This document shows, piece after piece, positions 55,036-64,000 of a DNA stretch of 64,000 nt; within the stretch, counting starts at the first letter, position 1; each line of letters starts with the position of its first letter. Under the pieces are notes generated by a model. That model saw only the letters and a program-made list of their open reading frames with translations, did not search any database and was not told the DNA's origin. The stretch covers positions 19,176,001-19,240,000 of the forward strand of contig NC_053185.1 of the NCBI RefSeq assembly GCF_905163445.1, given 5' to 3'. The stretch comes from Pararge aegeria. Its lineage: Eukaryota; Arthropoda; Insecta; Lepidoptera; Nymphalidae. The position numbers were made by a program, and so were the translations under genes.

Positions 55036-55245
55036 GAAACCTAGCCGCCCAGGGCGGATTGGTGGACTCCACACACCTTTGAGAACATTATGGAGAACTC
55101 TCAGGCATGCAGGTTTCCTCACGATGTTTTGCTTCACAGTTGAAGCAGGTGGTATTTTAATTTTTCTAAACGCACCTAACTTAGAAAAGTTATAGGTTCT
55201 GGGATTCTTACTCGCCCCTTCTGAACTGAAGTCAAAGTGCGCATT
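55036..55245 (+). repeat. S3 repeat
   Basis: 'cggattggtggactccacac', 'aggcatgcaggtttcctcac', 'gttctgggattcttactcg'. Confidence 0.8.
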
Positions 55246-55444
55246 TATAATATTAGTTATGATTATTTGATTTGATTTCTGAAGTGTAACACTTAGCTCA
55301 GGTGATAAATATGTATGTTTGTTTATAGCTTATTTTCGAATCTCCGTACCGAGTAAGTATCTCGCGGTCACAACCTAGTGGAGAGGTGCTCCCCAACTTT
55401 ACCGATAAATCACATGCGCTGCACAATCAAAACTCTATTCACGC

Positions 55445-55530
55445 GATTTCAGCAACTCGAAATTTCACTAACTACAGCGACCTGAATGCGGCCAGAAACT
55501 GATATTTGGGGCAAATTCAATCATAATTAT
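55445..55530 (+). repeat. Direct repeat paired with 56283-56352
   Basis: Shares 'gcgacctgaatgcggccag' and 'gatatttggggc.aatt.aatca'. The intervening 750 bp hold a Helitron and an S1. Confidence 0.65.
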
Positions 55531-55573
55531 GCTACACTAGCAGTTGCCCGTTACTCCATATAATATAAATAAA

Positions 55574-55872
55574 TCTTTATATATAAAAATGTTATGTTGG
55601 ATTGTGTACACTTCAAACTCAAAAGGTTCTGCACCGATCGAGCTGAAATTTTAGCATGATATATAATCCGCATCAAGGATTGTTTTTATCTATTTATTGC
55701 ATCAGACACATATCCGCGAGCCTTTATATCTACGCAGACAGTGGAAAAACAAAAATATTGTATATCCATAAGTATTGCAAAATTAAACTTCTATGTATTC
55801 TTTGTTTTGTTTCTCATTTATCAACCATTCCATAGAAATGTGCCACAGCGAAGCGTGGCAGGGTACAAATAG
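55574..55872 (+). mobile_element. Non-autonomous Helitron, another group
   Basis: Starts TCTTTATATATAAAAATG after an A. The hairpin gccac-agcgaagc-gtggc (about 55842-55859) lies near the end, which is 'acaaATAG-T', a one-base variant of CTAG. Confidence 0.7.
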
Positions 55873-56081
55873 TAATAAATAAATGTACTACGGAAATACA
55901 TACATCGCCACCTAGCCCCAAACTAAGCGTAGCTTGTGTTATGGGTGCTAAGATGACTGATGAATATTTTCTCTAAGAATAATATACAGAAATACATAAA
56001 TACTTAATACTGAAAAACATTCCTGTTCATCACACAAATATTTTCCAGAATCCCACGGCGTTTGACTCAGAAACCGGGATA
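55873..56081 (-). repeat. S1 SINE, head-truncated
   Basis: Reverse S1 from the (aaat)n tail and 'ccccaaactaagcgtagc' to 'ggcgtttgactcagaaac'. Confidence 0.8.
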
Positions 56082-56282
56082 ACTTTGTTTCAGCTATTTT
56101 CCAATTCTTAATAGTATTGCTTTTTAGGTCTCATTTTTAATAATTATCATTGTGATTATTTTGCTAGTTTTGAGTTAAGCGTAAGAGCAAGGTAAAGAGT
56201 TGAAGCTTGTAATCCTGGATTGACGCCAGAATCAAACTACCTACCTACTACCCTACATTAATACGGTTGCAGCCACTGGAAA

Positions 56283-56352
56283 TTTCAGTAGGTTACTCTT
56301 GCGACCTGAATGCGGCCAGGAGCCGATATTTGGGGCGAATTTAATCATATGA
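56283..56352 (+). repeat. Direct repeat paired with 55445-55530
   Basis: See partner. Confidence 0.65.
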
Positions 56353-56682
56353 CGTCAGAAACTGTTATTCAATTGCCGTCGACGTCAGAGCCACGCCTGG
56401 GGCGGTTTGCGGTGTAATTTATGAAAGATTTATTTATCTCCCGATAATTTATCGTTATATCGTGATTTATATAGCTTTTCTAGGTAAAATGAATATAGGA
56501 AGAAATAAAATAATAAAAGCGATACTTATTTGTTTTCGTACATTTTTAAAAACTTTATTAATTTTAGCATCTTTTTGTATTATTGTTCAAAACCTACTCA
56601 AGTTTTCCAGACCTATTCCTAGATGGGCAATGTGTGAACATTAGTTCGCGCTATCGTTTGTCCCAACACATTTGTAATTTTG

Positions 56683-57195
56683 ACGACCTCCGCGGTGTAA
56701 CGGTGAGCGCATTAGTTGGACGTTCGATTACCGGCAGGGGCCTTTTAGGAATTTATAATATACTAGCTGTTGCCCGCGACTTCGTCTGCGTTTGATTTTG
56801 TATTTTTAAAGCATTCAGTATCGCTAAGCCTTAAATTAGTATAGTAGTATTATATATATATAACATGTCAATTAATTATAGAAAAATTATTTGCAATAAA
56901 ATAAAATTGCGACTATAATTAAAAATCTAAACTATCCTATCTCTCAGACTGCTCACGGTGTGCCAATATAATTTAAAATCAGTTAAGTAGTTTAGGAGTC
57001 CATCGCGGACAAACATCGTGACAAGAGATTTATATATATTAAGATGGTCTGGTAGGCTCTGGGAGGCTTCAGCTGTGGCTAGTTCCCACTCTACCGACAA
57101 AGACTTGCCGCTAAGCGATTAAGATGTCGCGTAGAAGCCGATTGGGGGTATCTAACCCCCAGATACAGTAGTCAAAGTTATAGTAGAATGAAAAA
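56683..57195 (+). repeat. S2 SINE interrupted by a Helitron
   Basis: The head with 'gcggtgtaacggtgagcg' and B-box 'cgttcgattaccggcag' runs to 56762. The body resumes at 57045 ('tggtctggtaggctctggg', 'gctgtggctagtt'). Confidence 0.75.
56763..57044 (-). mobile_element. Non-autonomous Helitron nested in S2
   Basis: Minus start TCTTAATATATATAAATC (57044), end 'gcgggcaacagCTAG' (56763). Same 3' end as 11744-12129, different 5' half. Confidence 0.75.
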
Positions 57196-57395
57196 GAATC
57201 TCACAGGGGCATTTTGGGAATTTAAAATTTCTGAATTTTCTACGGGCTTCGGCTGTGGCTAGTTACCGCAATACCGACTAAGACGTGCCGATAAGCGATT
57301 AAGCGTAAAACCGATTAAGGGTATGTGTATAATATAATTGTCATACTTTTTAACCACCAGAGATTGCGGTCAAGGTTTTAGTGTAATAAAAAAAT
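57196..57395 (+). repeat. S2 SINE, second copy in series
   Basis: 'ttgggaatttaaaatttctg', 'ggctgtggctagttaccgc', 'ataccgactaagacgtgcc' and 'gattgcggtcaagg', then an A-rich end. Confidence 0.75.
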
Positions 57396-57451
57396 ATATA
57401 TATTGTAATTTAGACGTCCCATAATATTTTCGTTTATCAAACACACTTAAT

Positions 57452-57700
57452 TAAAACACGCAGCAACCCTGCTTTCTGATTCTGAGCCGCGGGTTCCATT
57501 CCCACAACTGGAAAATGTTTGTGTGATGAACATTAATGTTTTTCAGTGTCTGGATGTTGATATGTATCTTATAATTTTTTTATGTTTATATTCATTAAAA
57601 TATTCATAAGTCATTTTAGTACCCATAACACAAGCTACAATTGCTTCGGTACTGAATAGCGATGTGTGTGTTGTATCAGTGTATTTATTTATTATTGGAT
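57452..57700 (+). repeat. S1 SINE, head-truncated
   Basis: 'cagcaaccctgctttctg', 'gggttccattcccacaac' and body to 'gtgtatttatttattatt'. Confidence 0.8.
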
Positions 57701-58157
57701 TCATTTTAACTTATAGTACCCACGTAGTACGCGACGTGAGTTTAAAACTGCATGGTGGGTTTGCCACCTTGGTTTAGTGGTTAGCATTTTAGCAAATAGG
57801 AAGGAGTTCCCGGTTTCTTTTAGGTATTAGTAAGAATAAAAAAAACATAAGTATTGAAATTTTCTTTTGCTAGCTGTTTTACCCTAAGCTTTCTTATCGG
57901 TTCTACAGTTAACGACCACGCTTACGTTCGTTCGCACGTATAATTCTTCAAAGAAACTCCTCGTCTCCGTATCTAAACCTACAAAAATGTGATCAAACGA
58001 AACCAATTCGTGTGGACATTTCTATGTTTATTCAATCACAAACGATTCGCACCGTTATCTCTTAATTCGTTGAGTTCAAAATCGCGCACAGAAGAATTCC
58101 AAAGCTATCAGTGTGCACGTTTGCAGTCCGTTTCCTATCAAAGTCCTCAAAGTCCTC

Positions 58158-58171
58158 GTTGCCATGGCAAC
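58158..58171. promoter_or_regulatory. Perfect RFX X-box palindrome
   Basis: GTTGCCATGGCAAC is a perfect 14-bp palindrome and matches the textbook RFX-factor binding site. RFX factors drive ciliary genes in insect sensory neurons. A GTGAGT donor-like sequence follows 19 bp later, and the ATG inside the motif is followed by nine open codons to it, so a small first exon is conceivable. No target gene is identified. Confidence 0.4.
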
Positions 58172-58434
58172 CCTTTTAGCTCTTTCCAAGCGTGAGTAAA
58201 CTGTCCTTAGGTGAGGCCAAGCTAACCTGAGAGTACCTAACTACCTAGAATTTGCATACATTTAATAAAACTAGAGAAGTACTGTTGGCTCAGTTAAGCT
58301 GTACGCTTCCGTGGAAATGTGTTTGTGTTATAAGTCCAGAGCATACCCGTAAGAGAGAAAGGAATAGTGTCTCCTTTTAGAAACACGTATTTGAGGAGCA
58401 AATTCTAATATTGAATTCATTCTAGCAAAATACC

Positions 58435-58473
58435 TCTGGAATGTTTAGAGCACTTCGAAGTAAACATTCCAGA
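58435..58473. repeat. 13-bp perfect hairpin
   Basis: tctggaatgttta (58435-58447) pairs with 58461-58473; 13-nt loop. Not extended enough for a microRNA precursor. Confidence 0.75.
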
Positions 58474-58508
58474 CTTTATTTATTCTTTACTCGTTTTATT
58501 TATTTGTA

Positions 58509-59086
58509 CTATTTATAAAGATAAAGAGTTTGTCTGTTTTTTTGAACGCGCTAATCTCTAGAACAACCAGTCGGATTTGAAAACTCTTTGGCCTATTGTA
58601 CAATTTTTGAGGAAAGCTCAAGGCTTTTCCATTTTTTTTTTAATTAGTTATGGGGTATATTAGAGCATGAATAGTAACTTGTTAGAACGCGTTAAATTGG
58701 GGAGATATTTGTCTGATGAAAAAATCTTGGAAACCCCAATTTTTATTAGATTTCGACTTTAAGGAACCGAGTAAACAAAGTATCTTATGGTACGGGCAAA
58801 ACAACGATGCGGTGGGCCAAGGTATATTGTGAAGAATAGCTAAATTTGGCACACAATTTACGTCCTGTAGATGGACGTAGGATACTCATTCCAAAAAAGT
58901 AGTAGAGTAACGTTCACGGGAGATTTTTACTTAATATGCACGGCTTCACAGGTAAACCGATCTTGGCAGAGTTTTGTATAAGAATAGCTCGCACCTTGGA
59001 TTTGAGATACTTTTTATCACGAAAATTTCATTATTATTTTTAAAAACAGAATTATAACGCAGACAAAATCGCGGGCAAATGCCTAG
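58509..59086 (+). mobile_element. Helitron-like element
   Basis: 'aaagagtttgtctgtttt', 'gaacgcgctaatctctagaa' near the start, and 'gcagacaaaatcgcgggc' then CTAG-T (59083-59087) at the end. Confidence 0.6.
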
Positions 59087-59639
59087 TAACTTAAACCTTT
59101 CTATTCCCGAAAAATATTGAAGTCTAACGGGTAACACACGCATTCCATGCGAAACTAGTTAATTTATAATTGTACTTAATTGTTGTTGGCAGTTTTAAAA
59201 CACCATGGCATTTACATGTAAGGCACTGCTGGTAACAAAGCGGAAGGGGCGTTCTTTTAAAACGCCATTACGAGTTGTTTTCGTGAGGAATGTCGCGAAC
59301 AATGTGTTTTTCGCGTTTAAGAGCGTTAACTACGCAAAACTCGGAAAGTAGGACGCTCAAGTGCTGAAATATTACATTTTTACCAGGTTTACAGTTTCAC
59401 ACCTGTTTATTTCAGTGTTATTTTTAAAGCTTTCATCATAATTGCTTTTGCGTTTAGCACCTATTTAATGTTGTTGCATTCAAATATTTGACATTGCTGG
59501 ACATAGATTTCCACACTCGACGACACTGAACACGTAGTAACACTCCCATAGACGTCATTAATGTCTTCTATTTACATAAATGGGATAAAAAATAGGACTG
59601 TTAGCAAAGCTCCCTTTGCCTGTATGTTTTTAAAAAATT
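59087..59639. other. Non-coding stretch, nothing recognised
   Basis: No exon or repeat supported. Confidence 0.35.
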
Positions 59640-59880
59640 AATAAATATAAATAAATATACTGCGACAATACAGAAATCGCAATCTAGCACCAAATAAAGG
59701 GTAGCTTTTGTGATGAATATTTTCATGAACATTATACATAAATATAATATATATATAAACACCCAGCCACTGAAAAACATTCATGTTCATCACACAATCA
59801 ATTTACCAGTTGTGGGTATCGAACCCACGGCCTTGGACTCAGAAAGCAGGGTCGCTGCCTACTGCGCCAATGGGCTGTCA
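59640..59880 (-). repeat. S1 SINE, full length, diverged
   Basis: Tail '(aaat)n', 'atactgcgacaatacag', 'cgaacccacggccttggac' and 'actgcgccaatgggctgtc'. Confidence 0.85.
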
Positions 59881-60545
59881 AAAAAATAGCTCTTTGTTTA
59901 GACTGGTGGTGGGATCAATATAAGTGTTTATTAATTTTATAGACCTACTATTTAATCATGTTTTGATATTAAGTTCTAAGAAATAAGTGATGTGTTTTAA
60001 CAGTGCACTTTAACAGTACATTACATTAGAGTATTTAAAATATGAATCCTGTTCATGCCACTAGTCCGCGGTAGAATATGTGATATCCTAAATACAGTTA
60101 TAACTAGTTAGGAGTCAGATACTCAGCCACACCAAGGCCAAATGACGACTTTTTACCTGAATCTCTTCAAATATTTGTGGGTCATAGTAAACCTTGTTTT
60201 TGTACATATATATAAATAAATAAAATTAAAATAAAGTGGGAATTGAAATTACAGGAATCCACTCGGCGCCAGGATCGTTTAAACAGACAGACACACTCAC
60301 ATATTTGTATGGATGTTCACAAGAAGTTACCTTTCTTATCTCTCGTGAGTCGGCAAACATACAAAAAGGAGGAAGAGGCTTTAACTAGGATAAGAAACGT
60401 TAATGTCAGTGTAAGGGTCCGTTCAGACTGGCAGCGACGCGATACGACTTGTAAAGTTATTTTTTTTTCAAATTGTTTTTAGCTTATGATTTTAACAGCG
60501 TGAAGCGGGCTTGTAACATGAAAAGTTAATCATCTTCATTATTCG
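59881..60545. other. Unassigned stretch with a possible microexon
   Basis: 60157-60192 (minus) reads VYYDPQIFEEIQ between a weak acceptor and a GTAAAA donor. Otherwise nothing. The plus ORF 60243-60482 is treated as chance. Confidence 0.25.
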
Positions 60546-60546
60546 T

Positions 60547-60736
60547 AGACGGCCAATTGGCGCCGTGGGCAGAGACCCTGTTTTATGAGACCAAGGCTAT
60601 GGGTTCGATTCCCACTGGAAAATGTTTGTGTGATGAACATGAATGTCTGGTTGTTTATCTGTAAATTATATTTATTTATGTGTTTTATTCATAAACATAT
60701 TCATCAGTCACCTTAGTACCCACAACACAAGCTAAG
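60547..60736 (+). repeat. S1 SINE, 3'-truncated
   Basis: Head 'gacggccaattggcgccgtg', 'gggttcgattcccactgg' and body to 'cccacaacacaagctaa'. Confidence 0.8.
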
Positions 60737-60840
60737 GGCCTATTAACTTCCTATAAGGCTGAGACCTCCACTACCGTAGGGGAGAGGTTTTAGGAACAAG
60801 AACGCCATATTACTGCAGTGCGGGTTGGTGAGCCAACGAC
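60737..60840 (+). repeat. Short lepidopteran repeat
   Basis: 'agacctccactaccgtaggg', 'gagaggttttaggaac' and 'gcagtgcgggttgg' follow directly on the truncated S1. Confidence 0.45.
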
Positions 60841-61880
60841 GAGTGTATAAAACTATATTATGAAGTTGCGACGTTTTGCCAAGCGTGCATATTTATAAAT
60901 CATATTTAAATAATTATGTATATTTTAGACAGACAAAAATATATATGATCGTATCGTTTCGGTTTGTCTTTTTGTCTTGCGATAAAAACATATATGATCG
61001 AATAGTCTTGGTTTGTCTCTTTACCTAGCGTCGCCTGTGTGAATTAACCTTAGGGGCGGTATAAGAGTACGAGTGCGTAGCTCATGAGTTATAATAAATA
61101 CTGATACGCCCTTCATCTAAATCTCCCGTGAGTCGGAGAAAATCTTCTTTATTAGCCACCCTATCAAGGGATTCTCGACCCTAATTGCTTAGAGGGTAAC
61201 GAGTGGGGCTTAATTTTTGCTTGCGCTCAGATTGTCTTTAATACTCTTTATCTTTTTGGATATATTATAGTTGATGTTTAGCGGGGCTGGTCGTGAGAGG
61301 TGCAAACATTCATTGTAACACTTGATAACTTGAAGTATAATTCGAGACAAAGAAAGTGATAAGTATATACAAGGTTAATTTTTTGTAGTCGAACATTGAT
61401 AGCCACATTAATCAATCCGATCTTAAGAATCTCTAAGCTAAATTCGAAATAATTACTGCACAAGTGATAAAAAAATTAAAACGTAAGAAAATTGGACGCA
61501 GCTTTTCAAAAAAATATACCAATTCGAATTCATTGTATCAAACCTCCACCGCTACTGCGCTGCTAAAACTCAGTATAGAATGCTTATAATACATTAAACT
61601 ATTAATACAATTTTCTTAATATTTATTTTTGTTTATTATTTTTTATTAATGAAAGTAGATATTGGACGAATTAGGTATGTCGCTGTTGTAAGACGACACA
61701 GAAGACACCGTATAGACATTGTAGTTTGGTGTTCAGAACCGAGGTACCTACGTAGGTATATTTTTGGTAGAGAAAAGTTAAAAACTGTGTAATTAAAGAC
61801 ATTTTACTGTCGTTGCTCATGAAGGTATTACATTATAGTAAGTATATATTCAAAAAAACTAAGCAAGTAAAAGAGCAAAA
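60841..61880. other. Non-coding stretch, nothing recognised
   Basis: A short direct repeat, 'atatatgatcg.at.gt.t.ggtttgtc', occurs at about 60942 and 60990. No exon supported. Confidence 0.4.
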
Positions 61881-62100
61881 CTAGCTGTTAGAAACCTGTG
61901 ACTAAATTGGCATTATTTCCGCTTTTTTAAATTTTTGCGGGAACTGATAGATTTCACTGGATAAAAAGTATGCTATGATACTCCAGGATGCAAGTGCCAG
62001 ATGTTATGTGCCAAATTTCTTTAAGATAATTGCACCAGTTGAGCTAAACTTAGGTAACAAACAAACAGATAGCATGCAGCATTTATAAAATTAGTATGGA
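61881..62100 (-). mobile_element. Helitron-like element, short
   Basis: Minus start TCCATACTAATTTTATAAATG (62100), end 'aacagCTAG' (61881) followed by T. 220 bp, internally shrunken. Confidence 0.65.
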
Positions 62101-62486
62101 CAAGTTGGAAACTGGTTTATATATCAAAATAGTACCGGTACTAATTTCAGAGAGTTTTCATGTAACAGGCATTGCTAGTTTGAACTGAAAGTTGCGAGCA
62201 AAATGCTGTTACAGTAAAGTGACCGTCCCAACCATTTTTGCAAATTTAACTTAGCCCACCGCTGCGTTGCGGTTGTTAGTAATTCAATAGTTTAGTAGTT
62301 GCATGCCTGTTAGTGTTCAAAGAGTTGATTCTCTGTACAGCGAGAAAATTTAATTACAGTCACATTCCAGTTTCGATTAAGTACACTACGTTTTTTATAG
62401 TAATGAAATTAATGATGACAAAAATGGCCGTTTAATGAACACTTCCTGCAACGTGCAACTCTTTGTCTATCGACTTGTGTTAAGCC

Positions 62487-62600
62487 TCATCATATCCAGC
62501 CATTACCGGTCCTCTATTGGGCATGGGTCTCCTCCCACAGGGAGAAGGGGTTAAGGCCGTAGTCCACCACGCTGCCTTAGTGCGGATTGGTGGACATATT
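62487..62600 (+). repeat. S3 repeat, 5' part
   Basis: 'gggtctcctcccacaggg', 'gccgtagtccaccacgctg' and 'tgcggattggtggac'. Confidence 0.8.
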
Positions 62601-63029
62601 GTTATATCATTAGATAAATATAATATTATAGCGATTCTTTGTTGCTGTCATCATACCAGCGAGCTTAAGGCAGAAGATCCCAGACGGGTGCAAAACTATT
62701 CAAGCGTGCGCGGACTAAAATTCCCGCGAGTTTGATATTTTCATTATAACAAGTTATGTTTACACAAAAACTTCAACTCAACGCTAAACTCTCGGCTGAA
62801 CAATTTATATACGCGGAATGTGTAATAAATCGACAAGGTTTACTAACACGGTGCTTCGCGGTGTTTGCTTATTCTCTCGCAATTAGCTTGTTACCCCGTC
62901 TAGAACATGCTACTTGCTCACTTACTAACTAGCATAGTTAATTGTTGTCACATCCCGTGTTCTAATTTAAATTCTATATCACTGCTTTAGAATTTATTTT
63001 ATAGTTTACTAGTTTCATTTGTCAATCAT

Positions 63030-63345
63030 AATCATTTTACAAACCCATTACCGGTTCACTACAGGGCACGGGTCTCCTCCCACAATGAGACTGGTTTCAT
63101 TGTGGTTTCATTTCACCATGCTGGCAAAGTGCAAATTGCTGAACTTTACATTTCAAAGGGAACATTTTGGTGTACTTTTAGGCATGCAGGTTTTGCTCAT
63201 GACGTTTTCTTTCACTAAAACAAGTAATATTTTGATTGCATAAAACGCGCATAACTTAGAAAATTGAAAGTTGCGTGCTGGGATTTGAACTTGGCCCTCC
63301 CAAAAGTGAACCTGAAGTAACCGCAAGAATATCACCGCCATGTCT
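63030..63345 (+). repeat. S3 repeat, diverged
   Basis: 'cccattaccggttcactaca', 'gggtctcctcccacaatgag', 'gcaggttttgctcatgacg', 'ctgggatttgaacttggcc'. ORFs on both strands here are incidental. Confidence 0.75.
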
Positions 63346-63514
63346 AATTTGAATTCAATGTTACTTATAAATAAAGTTTAGAATGCAATTAATAGTTTAC
63401 AAGTTGAATTTCTTATTGCCATTTTTTGATTACGCTGAACTGATGGCATTAAACGAGTCTCAGGTAGGCGCTGGGGCACAAGAAGTATATAGTGTCAAGT
63501 AGGTCGACTTTACG

Positions 63515-63640
63515 AGAACTTTTAAAACGTCAAGTCAGTCTGTTTGTAGTGACTCTACCACCGGTTTGGAAGGCAGATTCCACTGAAATGAGCCGGCTAG
63601 AAACTCAGCTGATTGCTCGTTTTCAACATAGTATTGCGAA
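63515..63640 (-). mobile_element. CR1/jockey-type LINE 3' UTR
   Basis: 'acgtcaagtcagtctgtttg', 'tggaaggcagattccac' and 'gctgattgctcgttttcaac' are the reverse of the 30.8-kb 3' UTR. 63645-63680 adds a small RTE-tail piece ('ccagcagtggacgtccattg'). Confidence 0.7.
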
Positions 63641-63680
63641 CGCATGTCCAGCAGTGGACGTCCATTGGTTGACATGATGT

Positions 63681-64000
63681 AGATGATCATGGACTGCCTC
63701 CAAGTAGCCTGCTCCTATCCCACAGTGTCCTTGCTTGAGAGAAGCAGGCGGCAGGCAGACTTTAAAAATTGGTGGGCACAACCCATTTATATTAATGCCT
63801 GTAACTGATTTCCCCAACATATTCCTTGTTTGTTGTTATAGCTATTCGGTACACACGTCCTAATTAGTCGGTTTGTTTTCGCCCCGACCAATTAGCTTAA
63901 CGGTCCGTTGTGTTTGTTATTCGGTTTGAGCCATTATAAAATTGGATGGAAGTAGGCACGTGTTCATTTATATTTACCACCCAACTGTGGAGCGTTGAGA
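63681..64000. other. Non-coding stretch to the window end
   Basis: Starts with a likely LINE ORF-end relic ('ggactgcctccaagtagcct'). Nothing else recognised. Confidence 0.35.

Noticed and set aside
58435..58473. Hairpin as microRNA precursor
   Set aside because: The 13-bp stem does not extend into the flanks, so it is too short for Drosha/Dicer processing.
1..64000. Viral, toxin or prokaryotic defence genes
   Set aside because: No capsid, integrase with LTRs, polymerase, toxin or defence-system signature was seen. All RT-like pieces are non-LTR element remnants.

Overview
The window looks like AT-rich nuclear DNA of a lepidopteran (butterfly or moth). It has interspersed tRNA-headed SINE families, short Helitron copies ending in CTAG with a GC hairpin, RTE-, CR1/jockey- and R1/I-like non-LTR retrotransposon remnants, small fold-back elements and very long introns. 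The family assignments come from recognition of sequence patterns, not from a search, and the species cannot be resolved. There is no sign of bacterial or plasmid DNA, no CRISPR array and no convincing stand-alone RNA gene.

The host coding content is small and is not visible as long ORFs. Two minus-strand exons, 38788..38857 and 21643..21789, have good splice sites and join in phase across a 17-kb intron. Together they encode part of an ADAM (reprolysin) prodomain, probably of the ADAM11/22/23 group (Drosophila mind-meld-like). The metalloprotease and later domains must lie at lower coordinates or beyond the left edge, and the first exons above 38857 or beyond the right edge; I could not find them. 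On the plus strand, 2335..2467 looks like the last coding exon of an unidentified gene. A weaker candidate terminal exon lies at 25215..25311 (minus), and a perfect RFX X-box palindrome at 58158..58171.

Layout. 1-3.1 kb: plus-strand terminal exon and SINE fragments. 3-6.2 kb: LINE remnants and two abutting Helitrons, one broken by a LINE with a target-site duplication. 6.2-8.3 kb: a nearly perfect inverted duplication with 570-bp arms. 8.3-21 kb: SINEs, Helitrons, duplicated blocks and a terminal-inverted-repeat element carrying an internal duplication. 21.1-21.8 kb: a fold-back MITE and an ADAM exon. 21.8-38.8 kb: the ADAM intron, with many S2 and S3 repeats and a LINE/MITE/SINE triple nest at 34.9-35.6 kb. 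38.8-64 kb: the other ADAM exon, then LINE tails, a SINE interrupted by a Helitron, an 88-bp x 8 tandem array grown from a SINE tail (47.2-47.9 kb), further nested Helitrons and palindromes.

Repeat family labels used below: S1 = tRNA-headed SINE of about 250 bp ending in a TATTTATTTATT-type tail; S2 = SINE-like repeat containing a 'tggctagttaccac' core; S3 = repeat containing 'gtccaccacgctgg'; S4 = repeat ending in 'cggacgagctctgtcac'. Most of the ADAM introns consist of these elements in varying decay. Very similar copies (the Helitron pair, the inverted duplication, the 88-bp array) indicate recent turnover.
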